64,000 bases of DNA, taken from contig OY856186.1 in assembly GCA_963693315.1 (NCBI GenBank), forward strand, positions 285,096,492 to 285,160,491, given 5' to 3'. Of this stretch, positions 45,721 through 57,284 are shown piece after piece (position 1 is the stretch's first letter; the number at the start of each line of letters is the position of its first letter). The notes under the pieces were generated by a model. The model saw nothing but the letters and a program-made list of their open reading frames with translations, was not told where the DNA came from and did not search any database. Made by a program: the position numbers and the translations under genes. The DNA comes from Diogma glabrata (taxonomy: Eukaryota > Arthropoda > Insecta > Diptera > Cylindrotomidae).

Positions 45721-47018
45721 TTATTGTTTTAATCCTAAAGGATTACCAATCCATGGGAAAACAGCGGGACAAGAACCACACACTCCTAAATATCGGTATT
45801 CTTCACCTTTTTTTACTTCGCAATTTTTAGCTGCGCAACTAAGTGGCTTAACTTTACGGCAATTCGACCATTCAGTTGTTTTCATTTGTGACAGTGGTAT
45901 TGGATTTTTAATCCAATTGATTGCAGTTTGAATACCAACAATATAAACATTTTCAAGATTTTGAAGATAATTTAGAAAGCGAATGTATGCGTTAAGTCTG
46001 AGTAGGTTTGCAGAAAACCAAGCAGAATGCATATAGAAACCCCATGGTGCTTTATTGCTATCATATGTTGTATGGAAGTTCTTTAAGATCCATTTGTAAA
46101 TATCATCTTCTTCGGTTGGCCTATTTTTGATGTAAATAATGAAGTTGATAAACATTAAATCTTAAATATATACACAAACTTATTTTTAATCTCTTACTGT
46201 ATTCCACATCCATCAACCATACTGCATGGATAGTTTAATGTATCAAGCCACATAATCATTGGAACAACCCATGGTCCAGGAATACTTGTTGTTGGACATG
46301 GTCCAATCACACAATCCTGAACTGATCTATAATTTAAAGTGTATGGCCATAATCCAGGTTGAACAAAATGTTGTGTCGGCCATGAACAATCGTATAAGAA
46401 ATTATCTTCTTGTAAAAATTTAAATGAACTATCACCAGACATTTGTAAAAATGGTAATCGAATTCCTTTCATTGATTCAGAAGGAATATTTGCAAATTTA
46501 GACGTTAAATTAATCTGCTGACTAAATTCCTTATGCAAATGTTCAACAGTTATCTCACGCCAATATTCTTGTTTAATTTCATGAGAAATAGAGTGTAACG
46601 ATATTTCATGTCCATTTTGATATAATTCGTGTACCTATCGATTTTCCGACACAAAAATTTAGTTTTAATAAATTTGATTATAAATACAAAATGGTCTTAC
46701 TTTATCATAATATGTATATTCATGTGAAATAAAGAATGTTGCAGCAGCTGGACAACCATCACGATTTGTACGACCGTTGAATGCTTTACGATAGAATTCT
46801 ATATTGATTGTATTGACTGCATCATCGAAAGTTAAAAACACAAATTGAGGTGTTTCTTCTTTTGATAATCCTGCCGGTATATCAGTCGACGAACAGCGGC
46901 AGCTCGGTAGGACGCAAACTATTGGATCACAATCATCAGCATTTAATGTAACTTGATTTGCAATTATAAGAACAATAAATCCTATAAATTTCACACCACA
47001 CAAAAACGTGCGTAACAT
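45721..47018 (-). CDS. chitin deacetylase, group V-like (CDA-b)
   Basis: Paralogue of CDA-a with the same enzyme role. Exons 47018-46701, 46634-46198 and 46120-45721 (introns 66 and 77 bp, donors GTAAGA and GTAAGA) encode 384 residues. The first intron is phase 0 and the second splits a Gln codon after two bases, exactly as in CDA-a; both third exons are 400 bp. Signal peptide from MLRTFLCGVKFIGFIVLIIA, then Cys-rich 30-42, TFDD 63-66, HSISH 120-124, RLPF 165-168, YDCS 187-190 and MHSAWF from 282. All catalytic motifs are present and no domain is added. The ATG at 47018 is preferred because it precedes the signal peptide; the frame is open upstream through a LINE poly(A) but has no ATG there. 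Expression may be altered by that LINE. Confidence 0.92.
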
Positions 47019-47040
47019 TTTGATTTCTATTTTTGTATTG

Positions 47041-47572
47041 TTTTTTTTTTTTTTTTTTTTTTTTAATAAAATGTGTTGTGTAATAGGGTTTAGAATATGT
47101 GTCACAACAACACATAAATACCTTTTAAGACCTAGGTCTAGACCTGGGTCCCACAACAACTGGCGTTCTGAGGTGTAGATTAACGCTTTTTTTAAACATC
47201 TGTGGGTTGAAGCCACCTGAGACTAAGTGTTCCGGCAAACTATTCCATTTGTACGCAGTTCGGACAAAGAAGTCTCTCTGCGATCTGCCAGTATGACAGC
47301 GCGGGATCTTTACCGTTTCACTGGTTGCGGCAGCCGATTGCCGAGTGGAACGGGGGTAAGAATAAGTTTGAGGCATGATGCCGCTGATTTCATCTGAGCA
47401 CTGCTGATGACGATATTTGTAAAAAACAACGAGGTCAGCAACAGTGCGACGATGTTGTAGGGAATCAAGTTGTGATGTCAAAGTTCGATCACCTACAATT
47501 CGTATAGCTCGCTTTTGAACAGAGTCCAAGAGGGCCAAGATGGAAACAGAGGCAGCACAAATAATTGCAATT
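47041..47572 (-). mobile_element. non-LTR element 3' end in the CDA-b 5' region
   Basis: A 24-base A-tract (plus-strand T 47041-47064) ends 22 bases before the CDA-b ATG. Upstream come the 3' UTR (GTGACACATATTCTAAACCC, GACCTAGGTCTTAAAAGG) shared with 3710-3815 and the C-terminal coding end. Same strand as CDA-b. The 5' end is truncated near 47570; no unambiguous target duplication found. Confidence 0.8.
47125..47570 (-). pseudogene. LINE RT protein, C-terminal end
   Basis: Reads LLDSVQKRAIRIVGDRTLTS, LDSLQHRRTVADLVVFYKYR, then RTAYKWNSLPEHLV and FKKSVNLHL, the conserved last domain of jockey/CR1-like proteins. Open but only the tail of the protein; the RT domain is missing. Confidence 0.8.
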
Positions 47573-47621
47573 GAGTTGGTTGGTTTTTGATTGATTTGTC
47601 AGATTGTTTGTATCGGTAACT

Positions 47622-47633
47622 GTATTTAAATAC
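47622..47633 (-). promoter_or_regulatory. candidate original TATA box of CDA-b
   Basis: GTATTTAAATAC lies about 50 bases upstream of the LINE's truncated end. If the LINE is subtracted, it sits about 80-85 bases from the ATG, the same distance as the TATA box of CDA-a. The initiator is not clear. Confidence 0.3.
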
Positions 47634-47735
47634 AAGTACTTTGATAATAGATAGCTAGTATTTAAAATTTGAAGAAAATCCTTGAAAATTTACATATCAA
47701 ACGACAAAGCTAAAGTAAAGAAATTTATTGCTTGC

Positions 47736-48664
47736 ATAGCCAAAGTAAAAATATCGATACAGCAGTTAAAACAGTGGCATGCACCCTTACTAAATTTTTA
47801 ATTTACTATATGTCAAATAATAATCAAGATAATGTTATTAATTTAATTTATATTATTATTTAAACAACTCAAACCACAAAAATTATTTTATTATTATAAA
47901 GAACTCTTGATAAGACTGAATAGATGAAATGAAATCTTAGATTCATCAGTTTGATGAATTTTAATTTTTTAAATGAAGGTAATCTGGTCGCCGAAGAATA
48001 TTATAATGAATAATTTTGTAAAAAAAATATTAATTGCGGATGTAAAAATATTAATTATTTATAATTAACATATGTTTGTTGAAATATTAGTTTTTTTGAC
48101 TCATTCTTAAAATATATCTAAATAAGTTTACGCTTTGAAAACATTTTTATGAGGCTAAAGAGGCTATGTTTTGTTTTAAAAAAAATGCCGTACAAATGGC
48201 TATAGCCAAAGTAAAAATATCGATACAGCAGTTAAAACAGTGGCATGCACCCTTACTAAATTTTTAATTTACTATATGTCAAATAATAATCAAGATAATG
48301 TTATTAATTTAATTTATATTATTATTTAAACAACTCAAACCACAAAAATTATTTTATTATTATAAAGAACTCTTGATAAGACTGAATAGATGAAATGAAA
48401 TCTTAGATTCATCAGTTTGATGAATTTTAATTTTTTAAATGAAGGTAATCTGGTCGCCGAAGAATATTATAATGAATAATTTTGTAAAAAAAATATTAAT
48501 TGCGGATGTAAAAATATTAATTATTTATAATTAACATATGTTTGTTGAAATATTAGTTTTTTTGACTCATTCTTAAAATATATCTAAATAAGTTTACGCT
48601 TTGAAAACATTTTTATGAGGCTAAAGAGGCTATGTTTTGTTTTAAAAAAAATGCCGTACAAATG
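47736..48664. repeat. exact 466-bp tandem duplication
   Basis: Starting at TAGCCAAAGTAAAAATATCG (47737 and 48203) and ending GCCGTACAAATG (48198 and 48664), the two copies read as identical throughout. No gene inside. Very recent, or an assembly duplication. Confidence 0.9.
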
Positions 48665-48902
48665 CAATAAGCATATATCTTTGAAGAAAGCAGTATGCAG
48701 TGCAGTTGTAATTATTTATTGTTATCAATTTATTAGTATAACGAGAGAAGTTTAAAGTAATTTGTTCAAATCTTTATACAATGAATTCAACTTACTTTCG
48801 TCAATTTAAAATTGTTGTGTTACTTAGTTCCTAAACTATGGATTAAAATTACAATTGTGAACTTTAATAATGAATTAAAAGAAATTAATTTATAATGGAG
48901 AT

Positions 48903-51387
48903 ACCCTGACGGAAAATAAAGTATGAAAAAAAAAATGAAATTTTATGAGAAATAAATATGACAACTATGAAAAAACTATAAAAAAATATGAAAAACTATC
49001 TAAATTAATGAAAAACATATATGTAAATTTGGACATTTTTCATAAATTTTCATATATAATATCACGAGTCGTCAAATAATAGTCGATTATTGTTCATAAT
49101 CATTATTACGAATGTCATTTGAGGTCCCGAGTGCGCGTAGCGATTATTTCACTTCAAATGGCATGAGTGGTAATGTTGAAAAATAATCGACTAATAATTT
49201 GGTGACGAGTTGTATTTAGCAGACAATTTAACGAACAGAAATAGTAACATTATTTCATACAACATAATCATACATAATAAAATATTATTTCATCTTAGTA
49301 GGCGAATAAATGTTATAAATTTGTAATTTATTTTTGACAAATAAACATAAACATGCAATCATTTATGAATGAAAACGGACATTTTTACTATTTGCAAATT
49401 GCATTTTCACATAATTTTGTATGTGAATTTTTGTTTTAAATTAATATATTAAGTAGACGGAAAATATTCGAAAATATTCGCTGTTCCTTCCTACCAGAAA
49501 AAAATAATCGAAACAAATCGTTTTGATTTGCTAAAAAATAGTAAATGAAGCGTTTTTATTGGACCTTTATGGTGGACTTATTGTGTTGATTTACTATGCT
49601 TCGGCGTCCACTTATTATCTTTATATTTATGATGGGAAGAAAGTCTTTGTAACTGGAAATACCATGTTTAACCCGTAGGCTTAGGCCTATTGGGCAGACT
49701 TTCTTCCAGTTAAAGCTTTAAGAAAAACTAAAACTTTAAACTTTCAGATAAGATTATTAATTATCTTTTCATTATAATTTACATTCAATTTATAGTGAAA
49801 TTGATAAAGGGTTTCCCCGCTATAATGCTATAATCACCTCTTAAGATTATATTTATTTTAATAATTAAATCGATTAACCAATTATCAATCGATTTATTAT
49901 GTAAAGTTAATATCGGTCAATCATATATTAAATAAATATAATTGCCTCGTTCAGCAGGAATTATATTTATTTCGATAAATTTTATTTAAATTTATTTCTG
50001 TAATGTAATCAACTTTAATATTATTTTAAGTTATTTAGATTTCGTTATTTAATATATATCGTGGGAATTAATGGAAATTAGATCTAGGCTTTTAAGTTGT
50101 TGATGACTTATTTAATTGTTTAGAATAATTTGGTTGGAAGAATAATTAGAATTAGATTAGTCAATTAGATTAGTCATACATATGTTACACCTTATTGAAA
50201 CTTTATTTAGTGAGTTGAATTGTCATAGTTTTTCTACAAAAAATTATGAATTTCTATAAATTCTTATGACAATGATTAATGAAAATTGTATAATTTTGCA
50301 TTCATACCATAATGTTCCTACTTAACATCTTTGAATTGCGTATCGGCCAAAACCATAGCATTACCTACTTAGATTTTATATTTCACCTTAAACATAAGGG
50401 CGAAACAGCTAATTATGTATTAAGGGCGTAAAGTAGGACTTTTTTGCTTGAGAGTGAAATCACAGAAACACTCGAAAGCAAAAAAATACTTTATGTTCGA
50501 ATTACGTACAAAGTTCGTTGTACGAGTAGATTCTATAAGATTTATGTTAAAATAATATATAATACCAAATACAAATTTTGGTATATTCAGTGATCATAAT
50601 GTAAAAACATAAATTGTTAGAGAGGTCACAATTGTTTCTATTTATCCCGGTTTTCAACAAGGTGGTTTTTATAGATAAATGGAAATATTAGATCCTCTGC
50701 ATCATTTTGCATTTCTGAACAAATTGTGCGCAAATGCAGTGGCAAAAGTTATATGGTGTCAAACTTTCAACTTCACATTGGCCTCCTTTCAGATTTAAAC
50801 TAAATTTAGATTTTTACCAAATTCTCAAATTATGAAGCACCGCTAATCTGCTTCAAAACTAAGTGATTAACTATCGGATTAAGGTGTAACTGACATAAAA
50901 TGATTATTATATGCTTTTGTTAAAACGCAACGTTACCTTTTCGGAAAATTCAGAAATTTTGTTTGACTTTTGTAACTTTCGGCCTCAGAGAACCTAATCT
51001 ATCTATTTACAAAAATCGCTATTTTGAATACCGAATTAAAATAGCATTCGAAAAAATTTTACGTGCTCAATAATCAGATTTTTTCTTCGTTTTTCATAGT
51101 TCATAAACATAATTTTTCAGATAAATTCATAATTGTTTACCTAATTTTCATAGAAAATAAGAGATTTAAAAAAAAATAGCATGTTCATAGTCATTGTTTT
51201 ATCATAATTTTTCATTTTTCAAAGACATATTCTTGCAGAGAAATTCATACTTTTTCCTAAAAATTTATATTGGTTCCTATTATTTTCCATGAAAAATTAT
51301 TATTGTCTATGACTTTTCGTTTCATAGCTTTTCATTGAATTTCTTTGAATTTTTCATAGTTTTTCATAGATTTTTTTCCATCAGGGT
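48903..51387. mobile_element. 2.5-kb TIR element, class unassigned
   Basis: Ends ACCCTGACGGAAAA and TTTTTTCCATCAGGGT, flanked by a perfect 8-bp duplication ATGGAGAT (48895-48902, 51388-51395). Subterminal regions are packed with ATGAAAAACTAT on the left and its reverse complement (ATAGTTTTTCAT) on the right. The interior has no coding frame; around 49060-49210 there is an imperfect inverted repeat (TAGTCGATTATT ... AATAATCGACTA), and 49630-49705 has AAGAAAGTCT mirrored by AGACTTTCTT. 8-bp duplications occur in hAT, P and some Mutator/Merlin types, but the ACCCTGA tip does not place it for me. Confidence 0.7.
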
Positions 51388-51395
51388 ATGGAGAT

Positions 51396-51925
51396 AATAA
51401 AGTGATATTTCTGGAATGACACAGTTCGTCAGCGCGGTATTTTAACCAAAATCGATGTAGGTGATTATAGTGCTCGTATATGTAGATTATATTGTATCGC
51501 ACTGCTATATTGCACACTGTTATTTTCAATATAGTTATTTAGTTAGAAAATTATAATCCAAGAAATCGAATGACCCTCTATGGCGTAAGACTTTACTAAA
51601 GTTATAAGTAATCTAAGTCAAACTTTGTTGAGTGTTTTAGAAATATCATGTTAAACATTTAATGATTCGCAATGGCTTCTTAAGACATTGTTCCACATAT
51701 GTGTTGAGTACGTTTACAGATTTTCTTTGGCATAAAATCAACATACTACTTATCATCGACAATTTTTGACACTTCAATTAAATCAGGTTATATTTTACAT
51801 ATTTTTCTAGAAATGCTAGATGGGGTTGATGTTGGGGTTGATATTTACTGTATGAAATTTGTTTGTCAATATTACGTCCAACAAAATGTATGTTTGTTGG
51901 ATGTTCTTCGAAAGGGCAGTCTGAT
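51396..51925. other. no recognisable feature
   Basis: AT-rich spacer with no supportable frame. Confidence 0.3.
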
Positions 51926-51927
51926 TT

Positions 51928-52160
51928 TTTTTAACAAAATGTGTTGGGTAGTAGGCATTTCAATTGGTTTCACAACAGTATATAAAAACCTTTTAAAACC
52001 AAGGTTTCACAACAATATGAGTTCTAAGATGTTAATGGACGCAAACAAGTATTTTTTAAAGAAGAAAAAACTGAACAATAAATCCAATCGTATATAAGAT
52101 ATGACATATAAGCCAATATTTTATGCTCTAATAGAGAAAATTTAAATAAAATAAGAGATA
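51928..52160 (-). mobile_element. non-LTR 3' tail (family B), diverged
   Basis: Plus-strand TTTTTTTTAACAAAATGTGT, then CACAACAGTATATAAAAACC, and near 52105 CATATAAGCCAATATTTTAT, mirroring 3590-3800. The T-run marks the poly(A) end. Confidence 0.55.
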
Positions 52161-52389
52161 AAAAGCACCCAACAAACACTGTGGCGGCACAATGCTAGCT
52201 CAATGTGGTCACGCGCCTCATGGCATGTTGTAACATGGACGACCAAGTGCATCCGCATATGGTTATCATAGTTCCATCATAGCGTGACGGCACAGTGTGG
52301 CGACAAAATGTACGCATTATGCTCTTTATTTTGTGGCCATTTTGGAACCATGTGAAAGGCATAACGTGCTCTTACCAAAAGTAAATCTT
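52161..52389. other. GC-richer unassigned stretch
   Basis: Phrases such as GTGGCGGCACAATGCTAGCT and GTGACGGCACAGTGTGGCGA recur, with no frame. Possibly a fragment of an unlisted repeat. Confidence 0.3.
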
Positions 52390-54769
52390 TAACACTTTCT
52401 TTAACAAATGACCCTTACTTGGTACAATTTAAGTATCAGAACCTTTAGGTGGTTCAGATCATAATTTGATCTCTACTCAGTTAAATTTACAAATTCCAAA
52501 ACAAGCCAATCCACGTTTTGTTTGGGACTATAATGCTGCGAATTGGGAGGATCTTAGATATTTTTAAGCGGTTTGCCTGGAAATGTAATTGGCTTACTGG
52601 TCAAGACCCTAACATAGCTGCGTTAAATTTTTCAGAGGTTATTATTGAGGGTCTACGGAGTTTTATTCCCAATAGATTAACCGTTCCTAAGACTGGTCTA
52701 TGGTTTTCCAAAAAATGCAAAAAGGCAATTAAAATAAGAAAAAGGCATTTCAAAAATTTAATCAAAACAAAACTGATGAAAACCTAAGACAGTACCGAAT
52801 TGAGAGAAATATATGTAGAAAACTAATAGATGCAGAAAAGAATCTCTTTAATAGGAAAAAAGCATCTAAAATTTTCTGAACACCCTACTGGTTCACGGAA
52901 TTTCTATAAAGCCGTTAAGGCTGTTCAAGGCAATTTTTGTAAGTCTTCTCTACCTCCTCTAGTTGATAGAGATGTGTCATAGACCCAAAAGAAAAAGCTA
53001 ACCTTCTGGGAACCTATTTCTCTAAAAATTCTACACTAAAAGAACCCAATTTCTTACCTAAGTCAATTCCTAGAGTTTTGCACAACATGATGCCCATAAT
53101 GTTTCGTAAAAATATTGTTCGGAAAATGCTTTTACAAATCAATACTAACAAAGCTTCTGGACTAGATCGTATTCCTCCAATTATTCTGAAAACCTTTGCT
53201 AGGGAGTTCGAACCAATCCACACTAAAATTTTTTATTTGTCATATAAGAAAGGAGTTTTTCCCGAAATTTGGAAAATAGCAAGCGTACAACCCGTTCAAA
53301 AAAAGGGTAGCAAGACTGTTCCAAAAAATTACAGACCCATTTCAATTTTATCGGTTGTTTCTAAAATTTTTGAGAAATACATTAATTTTAATATAGTAAG
53401 CTTCTTAGAGTCCTGCAAACTACTAAATGAAAGACAATATGGGTTTCGATAAGGAAGAGCGATTTGAGATTTACTTTCCTTCGTCACTCATGTGTGGAAC
53501 AAGTCGCTTGAAAATCATGGTGAGACTTTCGGTGTTGCTCTTGATATTTCCAAAGCGTTTGATAAAAATTGGCACAACAATCTTATTTGCAAATTAAGAT
53601 GTTATATGGTTTGAATGAGCAACTTATATCTTGGATACAAGGCTTTATTTCTGAGCGGAAATTTCGGATCAATGTTGAAGGGTTTTGCATCGGTTGTCTT
53701 TTCAACTAATGCTGGAGTTCCTCATGGTTCTGCTTTATCACCAACTCTCTTTCTTATTTATATTATGATTTGTTGGATTCAACAATTAGTTCTATCCATA
53801 GTTTTGCTGATGATAGCACGCTTCATGCGTCTCATAAAAACCATAAATTATATTCACCGTTAGCGCTTAACAACTGTAGATCAAATTTGATAGATTCTTT
53901 AAACCATGACCTTAAAACTATTTTGGATTGGGGGCTCGCTAATAGTGTTGAATTCAATACGAGCAAAACACAGGCTTGTCATTTTTCTAGATTATCCACA
54001 CCTAATCCGTTTCCATTAAAGTTCGACTCTATAAAGATCTTGTATAGAGAAAAAATCTGTTACACTTCTAGGAGTAGAAGTTGAAAATAATTTGAAATGG
54101 AATTCTCATATTTTTAACCTAGCTAAGAACGCGTTTAAAAAATTGGGCTTTTTGGGACGGTGTCGTAAGTTTTTTAGTAGCGAACAGCTTCTATTAATTT
54201 ACAAATCATTTGTACGTCCCTGCATGGAGTACTGTTCTCACATATGGGGTGGAGCTTATTATAGTGATTTGAAGTGCCTTGATTCTGTTCAGCGCAGAGC
54301 TACTAAACTGATTGGCAACTCAACTTTTACTAATGAGCTTGATTCTTTACAGCACAGACGAAATGTTGCTGATCTAAGAATTTTTACAAATACATTATGG
54401 ATGAACGAGCTTCTGCAGAGATTAAATCAATTTTACCTGAACTAGCAAACCTATCGCGTAACACCAGAGCAAATGTTGTAGCCCATCTTTTTACGGTTAA
54501 TATAAAAAGGTGCAGAACTGTTGCTTTTCAACGTGATTTTTTCAACAGAGTCTCTCATCTCTGGAACACCTTATTTTCATGGGTTATTCCTGATAGCTTT
54601 AATTCTCAAAATTTTAAAGTTAGCGTTCATAAATTTCTTAGAGAAACTTAATTTATTCGAACTTAATCTTAATCCCTAGTTGGCATGGTTTCTTCGGATA
54701 TTCAGAGACGTTGATTTATAATTTATTATAATTAACACTAAACATGCCTAACTTAGAATAAAAAAAAAT
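52390..54769 (+). mobile_element. non-LTR element, 5'-truncated, with poly(A)
   Basis: Begins inside the endonuclease (FLTNDPY, about 52395) and runs through RT and the C-terminal domain to a 3' UTR (CTTCGGATATTCAGAGACG, AACACTAAACATGCCTAACT) and A-tract at 54760-54768. Same 3' end family as 15869 and 24772. Confidence 0.85.
52395..54651 (+). pseudogene. endonuclease end plus reverse transcriptase, broken
   Basis: In order: GGSDHNLISTQLNLQIPKQA (APE SDH motif), FVWDYNAANWEDLRYF, FIPNRLTVPKT, then RT: NTNKASGLDRIPPIILKTFA (53125), KKGSKTVPKNYRPISILSVV, LLNERQYGFR (stop), VALDISKAFDK, NAGVPHGSALSPTLFLIYI, FADDSTLHASH (53803, catalytic), LDWGLANSVEFNTSKTQACH, then FVRPCMEYCSHIWGGAYYSD, CLDSVQRRATKLIGNSTFTN and the terminal LWNTLFSWVIPDSFNSQNFK. 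Frameshifts near 52570, 52800, 53780, 54050 and 54390 and a stop near 53450. Catalytic FADD retained; not functional. Confidence 0.85.
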
Positions 54770-54829
54770 GACGGGTGTAAACGCCAAAACGACACAATAA
54801 CCAACATTACATTTGTTAACGCCAAAACA

Positions 54830-54896
54830 ACACAATAACCAACATTATAGGGTCATTCCATGTCCCTATAATGTTGGTTGATGTATTGTGTAGTGT
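54830..54896. repeat. hairpin, ~23-bp stem
   Basis: CACAATAACCAACATTATAG plus GG pairs with CCCTATAATGTTGGTT...TATTGTG, loop TCATTCCATGT, with a 4-base bulge. A direct copy of the left part (AACGCCAAAACGACACAATA) precedes it at 54780. Confidence 0.7.
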
Positions 54897-55747
54897 GGTG
54901 GGTGCACACTGCACACCATATGATCATTCTCTATATCGTGAGTAAACGACATTTGTGCACTACCTTGATCTGACTGCGTATTTATTACTTTTTTCACTTT
55001 AAACTTTTGTTGGTGGTAAAATATACCACAAGAGATATTTTAACACTGCCGTCTATACGTCCGTAAGTCCAAATCTGTCCGGTTTTTCAACGATACAGTT
55101 TGCCGAAACAACTTTGCACCCAAGGAAAGAACCGTTAGACCCGTTTGACGTGCGTCAACTGAGGTCGTCAGGAGGATCAGAGAAAATAAAGAAAACACGA
55201 TTTAAATTCAAACTGATTCCGATCTTTATTTGTTTGAAAACTTTCTTTTATACAATTTTTGGATTTGCATTTTCATTTTCCTAATTCCCACTTAAATCAA
55301 TCAATATATTTATTTCAAATTAATTATGTAGAAAATGCAATTCTAGCAAAATGTACATATAATATATTTTTGCTTAATTACATATTATTTTCCCCGTAAT
55401 AAAATCCGTATCATCATTATTATTTACCTTTTGTTTTATTTAAAATTATTTAAAATTAGTTCCAATGTTTTGAAACATAATATATGATGACACACTTTTA
55501 TGATGACACACTTTGAATAATGTATAATTCATAAAGTTCATAAAACTTCGCTTACTTATAATTGTAAACATATGAAATGTTGTTTACTTAATTATTATTA
55601 TTTTGTTTTGATAAAAAGAAATTACGTCATGGGAATTCCTTTGTAATTTATTATATGTGTTTTGATTTGGATAGGTAGACGTAGTAGTATCTCTACAGTA
55701 GCCTTCCTTTAAATGTGTGGAAAGAGGTTGTGGAAAGAGTAACATAT
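54897..55747. other. no recognisable gene
   Basis: A somewhat GC-richer stretch (55040-55190) without a frame is followed by AT-rich DNA. Nothing identified. Confidence 0.3.
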
Positions 55748-55831
55748 ATGAAAAAAAAGTAGTGTGTGTACCAGAGCACACAGGTAAGAAGTGAAACTTC
55801 TTTATGACATATCATTTTTCTACTATTTAGA

Positions 55832-56474
55832 ACCATGACCGCCATGACCACCATGACCACCATGACCACCATGACCACCGTGACCACCATAACTACCATG
55901 ACCACTATGACCACCATTAACCATGACCATCATGACCACCGTGAATACCATGACCACCGTTACCACCATTACCACCATGACCACCATAACAACTATGACC
56001 ACCATGACCACCATGACCACCTTGACCACCATGACCACCATGACCACCATGACCGCCATGACCATCATGACCACCGTGAACACCATGACCACCGTGACCA
56101 CCATGACCACCGTGACCACCATAACCACCATGACCACTATGACCATCATGACCACCATGACCACCATGACCACAATGAACACTATGACCACCATGACCAC
56201 CATGACCACCATGACCACCATGACCACCATGACCACCATGACCACCATGACCACCATGACCACCATGACCACCATGACCACCATGACCACCATGACAACC
56301 ATGACCACCATGACCACCATGACCACCATGACCACCATGACCACCATGATCACCATGACCACCGTGACCACAGCGAACACCATGACCACTATGACCACAA
56401 TGACCACCATGACCACTATTACCACCATGACTACCATGACCACCATGGCTACCATGACCACAATGACCACCATC
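55832..56474. repeat. 9-bp minisatellite (ACCACCATG)n, ~640 bp
   Basis: About 70 units, purer than in copy 1, with a central run of perfect units (56180-56350). Frames on both strands are open because of the unit; the minus Gly/His frame again begins in the flank (WDVSIVDGGH). Confidence 0.88.
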
Positions 56475-56870
56475 TACAATCGACACATCCCACTCATATA
56501 ACATTTAGTACAATACTAAATAAATAACGGTACAAGCACAATGTATGAGGTTTTTCCTCATGAGATTTGAGCAACTTTTTATTATAATTTTTAATAGAAA
56601 TACAATGCCTTAAAATGTAGGTAGCTCAATTCTCTACTAATCATGAGGAAAAAGTTAAGAAATTTTTAACTTTTTCATTGAGGAAAAAGCATTTTAAAAA
56701 TAAATATTCATACAAACTTGGATCTCATGAGTAATAGTAGTTTATGTAACAAGTACGCAAAATATGGTTTTAGCGGACGAATCGTAATGTTTCCGGACGA
56801 GGCGCTAGCCGAGTCTGTAATATGAAGATGAGTCTGCTAAAGCCATTTGCGTACGTGTTGCATACAACGT

Positions 56871-57123
56871 TTTTTAGTATTAGCTCTTAGGATTTTTTTT
56901 TCTAATTTATTGCTTAATTTGTATTCTTGCGTACCTAAAAATTTGATTTTTGAACAAAACTTATCAAAGCAATTGTGATTAGAATTAAAATATAAAATGA
57001 AAACAAATTTTGAATCCGCTAAAGTGTTGTCATAACGACTTTAAGTACTAGGCCGCTAAAATACAATTTTGCGGACTCTAAACAGTTCTAAAAGTAATCA
57101 TTTTTCGGAGCTAATACTAAAAA
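56871..57123. mobile_element. nested ~250-bp inverted-repeat element
   Basis: TTTTTAGTATTAGCTC (56871-56886) is mirrored by GAGCTAATACTAAAAA (57108-57123). It lies within the block absent from minisatellite copy 1. No frame. Confidence 0.5.
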
Positions 57124-57284
57124 AGTATTTTCATTGTGCATGCTCTGTTAATAAAAATAAAATTATCAAAACAAAATTAAAATTTATAAAAAACAACGTA
57201 ACCGAAAATCGTGACGATTTTTTAAAATTTTATACTGCTTTAAAATTTCTCTCATACGCCGATAAAGAAGTTTCACTTCAATAA

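Larger units (their letters stand above)
55748..57280. mobile_element. dispersed element with minisatellite core, copy 2
   Basis: Same flanks as 25032-27042 (left GTGTGTACCAGAGCACACAG, GAAGTGAAACTTCTTTATGA; right GCCGATAAAGAAGTTTCACT). The minisatellite here is shorter, and about 385 bp (56734-57118) interrupt the right flank between CATGAGTAA and AAAGTATTTTCATTGTGCAT. Confidence 0.65.

Noticed and set aside
47019..47222. N-terminal extension of CDA-b through the LINE poly(A) (Lys run)
   Set aside because: The frame is open from a stop at 47225, but it contains no ATG; the apparent start is GTG. The ATG at 47018 precedes a good signal peptide.
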